A stretch of DNA of 64,000 bases from GCA-2733415 sp965178635 (GTDB lineage: Bacteria > Bacteroidota > Bacteroidia > Flavobacteriales > Flavobacteriaceae): the NCBI GenBank assembly GCA_965178635.1, contig CBCXVT010000005.1, forward strand, positions 41,696 through 105,695, given 5' to 3'. Every line of letters starts with the position of its first letter. Position 1 is the first letter of the stretch. Of this stretch, positions 52,785 through 60,334 are shown in pieces. The notes below the pieces were generated by a model that did no database searches, was not told the origin of the DNA, and worked only from the letters and a program-made list of their open reading frames with translations. Both the position numbers and the translations under genes were made by a program.

Positions 52785-54353
52785 TTAGTCTCCAAAGTAT
52801 ACGCTTGGGTAGTCAGCAGGATTTACTGCTGGAATAGTAGCGTCAAATTCTTCATTAATTCTGTCTAAAATGATGTTAGATATAACAGCGTATCCTCTTG
52901 CTGTTGGGTGAACACCATCTAAAGAGAATCCTCCACCATAAACAAATTCAGAAGTAATCATCCCACCATCGTAAAAGATACCTCCATTTGCTAATTGGTT
53001 CATAGCCGCGTTAACATCTACTAAAATAACGTTATCATTAGCAGCAGCTAACATAGCGATTGAGTTATTGTAAGCAGTTTGTGCAGTGATAACCATATCA
53101 ACTTCAGTTTCGGTTAATACCCACTCATCAGTTAATGGGTAAGTGATACCATTTATTGATAATTGTGCAGCATCTGCAGCAGGTACTCCTAATCCAACTA
53201 AGTAATCATAAGCGTCAGAATTTGGTTGACCGATCACAGTTTGAGATGTTAAAACAGGTAAGTCATTTGAATTAGCTTGTCTTGCTTGACCGTATAATTG
53301 CCCTAATACATACGCGGTACCTGGGTTAAAAGTAGGGTCAAACATTAAAATTGTATTTGTAATATCTGTTGAAATGTCTGTTAATGAATCATCTTCAATT
53401 ACAACTGCACTAGCTCCAGTTTCTGAAAAAACAATTGCACGTTCTGGGTATCCTAAGAAGCCAAATACTTGATTTAATAAGCCAAACTGTGCGTTTAAAG
53501 CTGGAATCATTGGTCCAAAAGCTGGGTTAGCAGGACTTAACGGTGCGTGAGGCACAGTTGTAAAATATGGTATTGACGTAACTGTTGGAATGTTCATAAC
53601 AACTCCTTTAGCGCCGTTTGCAGTCATGCCATTTAATAGATCATTATATACTCCGTGAAACACAGTTGGGTCTGTAATATCATTACTACCATATAACGCT
53701 GGATTGTAAAAACCAGTTTGGTCAACACCAACTCCACCAGATGTAGCAAAAGATAAAATGTCGTTATTTCCAATCCATAAAGAAAAGAAAGTAGCGTCTT
53801 GAGCCATAGCATCTCCTAACATAGATGCAGAAGAGCTTGATGCCATTCTTACAAAGTATGGGTTAGCAGTTCCTGCTAAAACTCCAGAAACATCTCCGTA
53901 ACTTGTAGATAATAAGTGGAAAGATTTTGCGCCTGGTACACCAACATTGTTAAAAGGACCGGTCAAGATGTTACTCACATCTGTTGTAGGTGTTCCTTCC
54001 ATGTAATTAGGTCCTAATGGGTTACCTGAAAGCACAAGTCTTGTGTTTGCAATCTGATTTCCACCTAGGGTAAGACCTCCAATATTATCATTTACCAATG
54101 GTTGAGTAAATTCACCACCGCCTACGAAGCTAAATTTTTCAGCTAAGATGTTTGGGTATGAATTTTTCTGTCCTTCTAAGTAAACTGTACCATCTGCATA
54201 ACCAGCAGTTAATGAGTTACCAATTGTTACAAATTTACTAAAGTCAGCAGTTCCTGATGAATATGTTCCAGAATCTTCAACTGAATTATCTAATTCAGGC
54301 TCACAGGCTACTAAACCTAAAGCCATTATTGCTATATATTTTATGTTTTTCAT
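52785..54353 (-). CDS. SGNH/GDSL-family hydrolase lipoprotein
   Basis: A 522-residue lipoprotein (MKNIKYIAIMALGLVACEPE, lipidation Cys at residue 17). The SGNH blocks are visible: FVTIGNSLTAGYADG (block I, nucleophile Ser at about residue 47), LWIGNNDIL (block III, G-x-N-D) and DGVHPTARGYAVI (block V, catalytic Asp and His). It is probably an esterase or lipase at the outer membrane. It lies 21 bp after a FadL-type channel gene, a pair that seems recurrent in flavobacteria and suggests hydrolysis of a lipid ester coupled to uptake of the product. Confidence 0.9.
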   Translation of the reverse strand: MKNIKYIAIMALGLVACEPELDNSVEDSGTYSSGTADFSKFVTIGNSLTAGYADGTVYLEGQKNSYPNILAEKFSFVGGGEFTQPLVNDNIGGLTLGGNQIANTRLVLSGNPLGPNYMEGTPTTDVSNILTGPFNNVGVPGAKSFHLLSTSYGDVSGVLAGTANPYFVRMASSSSASMLGDAMAQDATFFSLWIGNNDILSFATSGGVGVDQTGFYNPALYGSNDITDPTVFHGVYNDLLNGMTANGAKGVVMNIPTVTSIPYFTTVPHAPLSPANPAFGPMIPALNAQFGLLNQVFGFLGYPERAIVFSETGASAVVIEDDSLTDISTDITNTILMFDPTFNPGTAYVLGQLYGQARQANSNDLPVLTSQTVIGQPNSDAYDYLVGLGVPAADAAQLSINGITYPLTDEWVLTETEVDMVITAQTAYNNSIAMLAAANDNVILVDVNAAMNQLANGGIFYDGGMITSEFVYGGGFSLDGVHPTARGYAVISNIILDRINEEFDATIPAVNPADYPSVYFGD

Positions 54354-54374
54354 AATGTCTGTTTTTTTAAGGTC

Positions 54375-55628
54375 TTATAATTTGTAAGATAATCCAATAC
54401 CTGGTGCGAAAGCAGATGACTTGTATGTCCCTTCAAATTTTGCAACTTGTCCGCTTGTACTGTCTGTATAGTAATCATAAGAGTTGTCTATTTCATCAAA
54501 ATGTACATAAAGGAAAGACATGTCAATTGATAACTTATCGTTTATTTTGTAAGATAAACCAGCTGTATACCCTGTAGAATCGTTACGAGGTGTTTCTGGT
54601 GCGAAGTACCCGTCTTGTACAGGAGATTGGTCAAAGTAAATACCAGTTCTAACTGTAAACTTCTTAGTAGCTTCGTATTGTAAACCAAATCTGTAAGTGT
54701 CAGAGTCTTTGTAGTTTCTTGCGTTGTAAGATACTCCAGCATCATTGTCAAATTCAACAACTAAAGCTTCGTATTCACTCCATTGCGTGAAGTTGTAGTC
54801 AAATGCGAATAAGAATTTGTCACAGAACTCGTAAGATAATCCTAAAGTTAATTCAGCAGGTAAAGGTAATTCTGCATTAAAATCACCATCAGAATAATCA
54901 GCTGGTAAGCCTTCTGGTACATGTTGGAAGTCTGCTTCACCACCTTCAACTTGCATAATAACTTTTGATCTGTAGTTTACACCAATGTTTAATTTTTCAA
55001 TTGGTTTTAACATGACTCCTAAAGTGTATCCCCAAGCAGTAACCCCTTTTGCGTCAAGAGTTACATTAGTTCTGTTGCCATCAACATCAGATAAAGATTG
55101 GCTTAAGTTTTTGTTTAAGTTAACTGATCCGTTAACGTATATTGGTCCACCACCAATACTAAATTTATCACTAATTTTTACTGCAACAGTTGGTTGTACA
55201 AAAATTGCTTTTAAATCAATATTGTTTACTAGGTGAGAACCTGTCCAGTCTTTTTCCCATTCTACAGAACTTCCGAAAGGTGTATAAACTCCTAATCCAA
55301 AAGTTAACCAGTCGTTAGCTTTGTAAGTAGCGTAAAAATTGAAAGGTGTACCAAAACCAGTTTCAGTTTCATAAGAATGACCAAATTCACTGTTTTCATA
55401 TTTTGTACTTGCCATAAGGGCTGAACCACCAAGTGAGAAATTCATTTTCCCGTCTAAGAAAGACATACCTGCAGGGTTAAAAAATACTGATTCGGCACTG
55501 CTGATTACAGCTACTCCAGTGTGTCCCATTGCTAATTGTTTTTGCCCTTGCATTGAGACTCTGTAACCACCTGCGTAAAGTGTAGATCCTGCAAGAAAAA
55601 ACAATACAAATGATAAAAGTTTTTTCAT
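54375..55628 (-). CDS. FadL/TodX-family outer-membrane transporter
   Basis: A 417-residue outer-membrane barrel for hydrophobic compounds. Signal peptide about 1-19 (LYAGGYRVSMQGQKQLAMGHTG is the start of the mature protein: the plugging N-terminal segment), SAESVFFNPAGMSFL (the NPAG motif, about residues 46-60), and GLGVYTPFGSSVEW. The protein ends in YKL with alternating hydrophobic strands. Likely co-transcribed with the SGNH lipoprotein. Confidence 0.93.
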   Translation of the reverse strand: MKKLLSFVLFFLAGSTLYAGGYRVSMQGQKQLAMGHTGVAVISSAESVFFNPAGMSFLDGKMNFSLGGSALMASTKYENSEFGHSYETETGFGTPFNFYATYKANDWLTFGLGVYTPFGSSVEWEKDWTGSHLVNNIDLKAIFVQPTVAVKISDKFSIGGGPIYVNGSVNLNKNLSQSLSDVDGNRTNVTLDAKGVTAWGYTLGVMLKPIEKLNIGVNYRSKVIMQVEGGEADFQHVPEGLPADYSDGDFNAELPLPAELTLGLSYEFCDKFLFAFDYNFTQWSEYEALVVEFDNDAGVSYNARNYKDSDTYRFGLQYEATKKFTVRTGIYFDQSPVQDGYFAPETPRNDSTGYTAGLSYKINDKLSIDMSFLYVHFDEIDNSYDYYTDSTSGQVAKFEGTYKSSAFAPGIGLSYKL

Positions 55629-55699
55629 AATAAGTTTAATTTCAGTTTATGTTAATTCAGCATGAATTTATTATTCATGCATCGCAATAATACAATAAT

Positions 55700-56461
55700 T
55701 TAGCAAAACTGCATTGTTTTTAAATAAAATTCTTGCGGGTTTTCGGCGTGTAGCCAATGGCCAGCATTTGAAATTTCTTCAATTTTAGCATCTGTAAACT
55801 TGCTGTTAATAAGGATACTGTCTTCTGTGGTGATGTAATTCGAATTACTGCCTTTTAAAAATAACGTAGGTTTTGCGAAAGTTTTGGTAGTGTTAAAGGT
55901 GGTGACAACCTCATTGTATTTATTTAGTAGTATAGGTAGGTTAAACCTATAGGTCATTTGTTGTTTGTCCTTTCTATAAACGTTCTTCATTAAAAATTGA
56001 ACAACGCCATTCTCTTTGATGTAAGAGCTTAAGATTGCTTCAATCTCTTTGCGTGATTTTTGAATTGAAAAGTCAACTTCTGAGAGTGCCTTTAAAATAT
56101 ACTGATGGTGTGCGGGATAAGTTTTTGGTGCTATATCGGCAATAATTAGTTTTGAAATTAATTCAGGGTAAGTTAGTGCAAATTGCATAACTGTTTTTCC
56201 TCCCATTGAATGGCCAAGTAAAATACAATTGTCAATTTTGTGAAAGTCAATGTACTTTTTTAAGTCTTCTACTAATAAGCTATAGGAAAACTCATTGCTA
56301 TGAAAACTTCTTCCGTGATTACGTTGGTCAATTAAATGAACTTCAAAATCTTTAGCGTATTTGTTTCCTAAGGTTTTCCAATTATCAGACATGCCTAAAA
56401 AACCATGAAGAATCAATAGTGGTTGTCCAGAACCAAGTATTTTAGAATGTAAAATCTCCAT
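55700..56461 (-). CDS. Alpha/beta-hydrolase
   Basis: A 253-residue cytoplasmic esterase-like enzyme (YbfF type). It has LILHGFLGMSDNW (oxyanion region), IDQRNHGRS, the nucleophile elbow LLGHSMGGKTVM (Ser at about residue 95) and a C-terminal AGHWLHAENP with the catalytic His. Starts 5 bp after pdxJ. Confidence 0.92.
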   Translation of the reverse strand: MEILHSKILGSGQPLLILHGFLGMSDNWKTLGNKYAKDFEVHLIDQRNHGRSFHSNEFSYSLLVEDLKKYIDFHKIDNCILLGHSMGGKTVMQFALTYPELISKLIIADIAPKTYPAHHQYILKALSEVDFSIQKSRKEIEAILSSYIKENGVVQFLMKNVYRKDKQQMTYRFNLPILLNKYNEVVTTFNTTKTFAKPTLFLKGSNSNYITTEDSILINSKFTDAKIEEISNAGHWLHAENPQEFYLKTMQFC

Positions 56462-56466
56462 TTGTT

Positions 56467-57183
56467 TTATCCTTTCAATTTGTTAAGATACATATTAACT
56501 ACATTTTCTATTCCTAAGTAGATTGATTCGGTTATCAGGGCGTGGCCAATAGAAACTTCTAATAAGTAGGGGATATTATCTTTAAAAAATTTAATGTTGT
56601 CGAGGCTTAAATCATGTCCTGCATTAACACCAATATTTAGCTGATTTGCTAAAGTTGCACATTCAGTATATGGCTTTATGGCAGAATGATTTCCTTTTGT
56701 GTATTGTTCGGCGAATTCTTCAGTATATAATTCTATCCTATCTGCCCCGGTGTTTTTAGCGCCTTCAATCATTTGTAGTGTAGGATCAACAAAAATAGAT
56801 GTTCTAATACCATTGCTTTTGAATTCTGAAATAACTTCAGATAAAAAACCTTTATGAGTTATGGTGTCCCATCCTGCATTTGATGTTATGGCGTTAACTG
56901 CGTCTGGCACCAAAGTTACTTGTGTGGGTTTTGTTTCTAAAACTAAATCTATGAATTTTGGATTTGGGTTTCCTTCAATGTTAAACTCAGTAGTTACAAT
57001 TTTAGTTAAATCTCTCGCGTCTTGATAGCGAATGTGTCTTTCGTCTGGTCTTGGGTGTATTGTAATACCGTCAGCTCCAAAACGTTCAACATCACTTGCT
57101 ACATTTAAAAGGTTAGGGGTGTTTCCGCCACGTGAATTTCTTAGTGTGGCAATTTTATTAATGTTTACACTTAGCTTTGTCAT
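56467..57183 (-). CDS. pdxJ: Pyridoxine 5'-phosphate synthase
   Basis: Condenses aminoacetone phosphate derivative and deoxyxylulose phosphate to pyridoxine phosphate (DXP-dependent vitamin B6 route). The 238-residue TIM barrel shows LSVNINKIATLRNSRGG (residues 3-19), GADGITIHPRPDERHI, VTLVPD and VNAGHDLSLDN. The ATG at 57183 is preferred (MTKLSVNINK); an upstream codon at 57204 adds seven residues of no similarity. Followed by the hydrolase gene. Confidence 0.96.
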   Translation of the reverse strand: MTKLSVNINKIATLRNSRGGNTPNLLNVASDVERFGADGITIHPRPDERHIRYQDARDLTKIVTTEFNIEGNPNPKFIDLVLETKPTQVTLVPDAVNAITSNAGWDTITHKGFLSEVISEFKSNGIRTSIFVDPTLQMIEGAKNTGADRIELYTEEFAEQYTKGNHSAIKPYTECATLANQLNIGVNAGHDLSLDNIKFFKDNIPYLLEVSIGHALITESIYLGIENVVNMYLNKLKG

Positions 57184-57257
57184 CTTCTTAAAATTGAGAG
57201 GCAAATTTAAGGCTAATTAGTATAAAATAGTTAATTTGCATTGTAAAATTATTGCAG

Positions 57258-57911
57258 ATGAATCTTGGTGAACTTATAATAAATGATATTACACCGATGG
57301 GCTTAAATCAGCAAATTAGTCTGATTCAGCAGGTGTTTAGTAATTTAACTTACTCGCATATTCCTGTGTGTGATGATGATACCTATGTGGGGTGTATATC
57401 TGAAAATGACTCTCATTGTTTTGAGTCAGGGGTTACAGTTGGAGATTGTAGATATGCTATAGAGGGCTTTTTTGTTGACTGGACAACTAACTGGTTAGAG
57501 GTGTTGGAGGCGTTTGCTAAAAATTCAGCTAATATAATGCCGGTATTAAAAAATGGTAAATATATAGGGTATTATGAATTGAAAGATATTATTAGTCTGT
57601 TTGACCAAACCCCTTTTTTCTATCAAGAAGGAGCTGTTTTAATTGTAAAGAAAGGAGTTAAGGATTATTCGTTTAGTGAAATGTCTCAGATAGTAGAGTC
57701 AAATAATGCTAAGATATTGGGGGCTTTTTTGACCAATTTAGAAGGTGACTCTGCTGAAATAACATTGAAGATAAATAATACAGGTTTGTCAGATATTTTA
57801 CAAACTTTCAGGCGTTATGGCTATGAGATTTTGGCTGGGTTTGAAGATGATACATATATTCAGAATTTAAAAGATAGATCTGATTATTTAAAAAAATACT
57901 TGAATATTTAA
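57258..57911 (+). CDS. CBS-domain protein
   Basis: A 217-residue cytoplasmic protein with two CBS motifs in the first half (about 10-125: PMGLNQQISLIQQVFSNLTYSHIPVCDD and ANIMPVLKNGKYIGYYELKDI) and an ACT-like second half (about 130-217: ISQIVESNNAKILGAF-type). The ATG at 57258 is preferred over the TTG at 57252. One base separates it from nadK, so it may sense a nucleotide and be linked to NAD(P) metabolism; this is inference. Confidence 0.85.
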   Translation: MNLGELIINDITPMGLNQQISLIQQVFSNLTYSHIPVCDDDTYVGCISENDSHCFESGVTVGDCRYAIEGFFVDWTTNWLEVLEAFAKNSANIMPVLKNGKYIGYYELKDIISLFDQTPFFYQEGAVLIVKKGVKDYSFSEMSQIVESNNAKILGAFLTNLEGDSAEITLKINNTGLSDILQTFRRYGYEILAGFEDDTYIQNLKDRSDYLKKYLNI

Positions 57912-57912
57912 T

Positions 57913-58797
57913 ATGATAAAAGTTGCAATATATGGGCGGTTTAATGAAAATTTTCCAAGAGAATATGTCAGCATTGTTTTAAGGCAATTAAGTAGTTATA
58001 AGGCTACTATATATGTGGAAAAATCTTGCTTAGTACATGTTAATGAAGTATCTACTGAAAATTATAAATCGTTTGATTCATATAAAGATTTAGACGACTC
58101 TTTTGATTGTTTGATAAGTATTGGAGGAGATGGAACAATTTTGAGGTCTATATCGTATGTAAGAAATTCAGGCGTCCCTATTGTTGGGGTTAATACAGGT
58201 AGAATGGGTTTTTTGGCAACTATTCAAAAAGATAAGATAACATCGTCAATTGATGACATTGTTCATAAAAACTATCAGATATCAGAACGAAGCTTATTGA
58301 AGCTGAGTAGCGATAGTTTGATTGATGGTCTAGATGAAAACTTCAACTTTGCTTTAAATGAAATAGCAGTTAGTAGAAAAAATACGACATCTATGATTAA
58401 AGTAGAAACTTACCTAAATAACGATTATTTAACATCGTATTGGGCAGATGGCTTAATCGTAGCGACGCCAACGGGTTCTACAGGATACTCGTTAAGTTGT
58501 GGTGGGCCAGTTGTGGCACCGGATTCCGATAGTTTTGTATTAACGCCAATTGCGCCACATAATTTAAATGCTAGGCCATTGGTGATTCCTGAAAACACTA
58601 AAATAAAATTAATTGTTGGAGGGAGAGAACAGTTGCATTTAGCATCATTAGATTCTCGAATTATTACAGTAGAAAACGGTACTGAGCTTATGATTCAGAA
58701 AGCCGACTTCTCAATAAAAATGATAGAGCCAAAAGGTGAAAGTTTCCTGCACACACTCCGAAATAAATTACTGTGGGGAGAAGATAAAAGAAATTAG
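57913..58797 (+). CDS. nadK: NAD kinase
   Basis: Phosphorylates NAD to NADP. The 294-residue protein has the GGDGTIL motif (about residues 74-80), NTGRMGFLATI, NEIAVSR, and the second signature TPTGSTGYSLSCGGP (about 190-204). Located 1 bp after the CBS protein. Confidence 0.97.
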   Translation: MIKVAIYGRFNENFPREYVSIVLRQLSSYKATIYVEKSCLVHVNEVSTENYKSFDSYKDLDDSFDCLISIGGDGTILRSISYVRNSGVPIVGVNTGRMGFLATIQKDKITSSIDDIVHKNYQISERSLLKLSSDSLIDGLDENFNFALNEIAVSRKNTTSMIKVETYLNNDYLTSYWADGLIVATPTGSTGYSLSCGGPVVAPDSDSFVLTPIAPHNLNARPLVIPENTKIKLIVGGREQLHLASLDSRIITVENGTELMIQKADFSIKMIEPKGESFLHTLRNKLLWGEDKRN

Positions 58798-58841
58798 TAC
58801 AATAAATATATTTAAATGATGTTTTATAGTGACGATGTTAA

Positions 58842-58872
58842 TTGTTATAACAAAGTCAATTTTATATATTTG
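58842..58872 (+). promoter_or_regulatory. Promoter of the DUF6089 gene
   Basis: TTG at 58842-58844, 20-nt spacer, TATATTTG at 58865-58872. It lies inside the longest possible reading frame of the next gene, which shows that translation begins at 58882 or 58891 and leaves a leader of only a few bases. Confidence 0.7.
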
Positions 58873-58881
58873 CAAACTTTT

Positions 58882-59589
58882 ATGAGTACTATGTTTCGAA
58901 TACACACATTACTATTAATGCTATTAGGTAGCTTATCTTATGGGCAAATTCATGAAGTTGGATTGTTTGTTGGGGGAGCTAATGCTATTGCAGATGTGGG
59001 TTCTGGGCTGTATATTAATCCGAATGACATTGCTATTGGAGGAGTGTACAAATGGAATAGAAGTCCGAGGCATTCATATAGGTTTTCTGCTATTTATGCA
59101 CAGTTAAATGGAGATGATTCAAAATCAAAAGACTCAAGACGAAAATTAAGAGGTTATACTTTTGAAAATACGATCAAGGAACTTACTGCGGGAATGGAGT
59201 TTACGTTTCTTGATTTTGATTTACATGATCAGCATAATTATTCTAGAAAAACGACACCTTACTTGTTTACGGGTCTTACTTTTTTTCATTATGATGCATT
59301 AGCTATCACATCGTCAAATACGATTGAACGCTATAATTCTCATAGTACATTTGCAATACCAATGACGGTTGGTATTAAAACAGCAATCACGAAACAATTT
59401 ATTTTGGCTTTTGAAGTGAGTGCTCGATACACATTTACAGATGATTTGGATGGAAGTAATCCAGTGCGTGATAAAGAAGAGTTTGAGTCATTGAAGTTTG
59501 GGAATGTGAACAGTAACGATTGGTATGTGTTTACAGGTTTTACATTAACGTACACTTTTGGCAAAAACCCATGTTTCTGTAATTTTTAA
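58882..59589 (+). CDS. DUF6089 outer-membrane beta-barrel protein
   Basis: A 235-residue protein with a signal peptide (MFRIHTLLLMLLGSLSYGQI; cleavage after YGQ) and alternating amphipathic strands (HEVGLFVGGANAIADVG, WYVFTGFTLTYTFG at the end). It matches the DUF6089 family, found next to uppS and bamA in many Bacteroidota. It ends with a Cys-rich tail (NPCFCNF). The frame could start at 58816, but the promoter at 58842-58872 rules that out. Confidence 0.82.
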   Translation: MSTMFRIHTLLLMLLGSLSYGQIHEVGLFVGGANAIADVGSGLYINPNDIAIGGVYKWNRSPRHSYRFSAIYAQLNGDDSKSKDSRRKLRGYTFENTIKELTAGMEFTFLDFDLHDQHNYSRKTTPYLFTGLTFFHYDALAITSSNTIERYNSHSTFAIPMTVGIKTAITKQFILAFEVSARYTFTDDLDGSNPVRDKEEFESLKFGNVNSNDWYVFTGFTLTYTFGKNPCFCNF

Positions 59590-59596
59590 ATTGTGT

Positions 59597-60334
59597 ATGA
59601 GTAATCTAGATCAAATTGACTTAAAAAAAGTTCCAAAACACGTTGCTATAATAATGGATGGTAATGGACGTTGGGCTAAAAAAAGGGGGTTGTTGCGTGT
59701 TTTTGGTCATGAAAAAGGAGCGAAAGCGGTTAGAGAAACTATTGAGGCAGCCGGAAAAACAGGAGTAACTCATTTAACACTGTATGCCTTTTCAACAGAA
59801 AATTGGAATAGGCCAAAAGCAGAAGTCGATAAGTTGATGAATTTGTTGGTGTCATCACTTAAAAAAGAATTCAAAACACTTCACGAGAATAATATCAAAC
59901 TCAATGCAATAGGTAACTTAAATGAATTGCCTCAAAAAGCGCATAAAGAATTACTTGATGTTATTGAAAAAACTAAAAACAATGAAAAACTAGTGCTAAC
60001 CTTAGCTTTGAGTTATGGTTCTAGAGATGAAATTGTTAAAACAGTTAGGGAAATTGCAGATAAAGTTAAAAATAACATAATTTCTTTAGAAAGTATTGAT
60101 GATTCAATTATTAATGAGCATCTTTACACGCAAAATTTACCAGACGTAGATTTACTTATCAGAACAAGTGGAGAACAGAGAATAAGTAATTTCTTATTAT
60201 GGCAAATTGCCTATGCAGAGCTATATTTTACAAATGTGCTTTGGCCAGATTTTAAGAAAGAAGACTTGTATAAGGCTATAATAAATTATCAAAATAGAGA
60301 ACGAAGATTTGGAAAAACAAGTGAACAACTTTAG
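59597..60334 (+). CDS. uppS: Isoprenyl transferase (undecaprenyl diphosphate synthase)
   Basis: Builds the C55 lipid carrier for peptidoglycan and other glycans by cis-prenyl addition. The 245-residue protein shows HVAIIMDGNGRWAKKRG (catalytic Asp, about residues 15-31), TLYAFSTENWNRP, LTLALSYGSRDEI and RTSGEQRISNFLLWQIAYAELYF. The ATG at 59597 is preferred (MSNLDQIDLKK); the bamA frame begins before its stop. Confidence 0.97.
   Translation: MSNLDQIDLKKVPKHVAIIMDGNGRWAKKRGLLRVFGHEKGAKAVRETIEAAGKTGVTHLTLYAFSTENWNRPKAEVDKLMNLLVSSLKKEFKTLHENNIKLNAIGNLNELPQKAHKELLDVIEKTKNNEKLVLTLALSYGSRDEIVKTVREIADKVKNNIISLESIDDSIINEHLYTQNLPDVDLLIRTSGEQRISNFLLWQIAYAELYFTNVLWPDFKKEDLYKAIINYQNRERRFGKTSEQL

Noticed and set aside
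55660..55680. GCATGAAT/ATTCATGC inverted repeat between the hydrolase and FadL genes
   Set aside because: No T-tract on either side; could be an operator but there is nothing more to support it.
58816..58881. N-terminal extension of the DUF6089 protein from ATG 58816
   Set aside because: A promoter at 58842-58872 lies within it and the signal peptide starts later.
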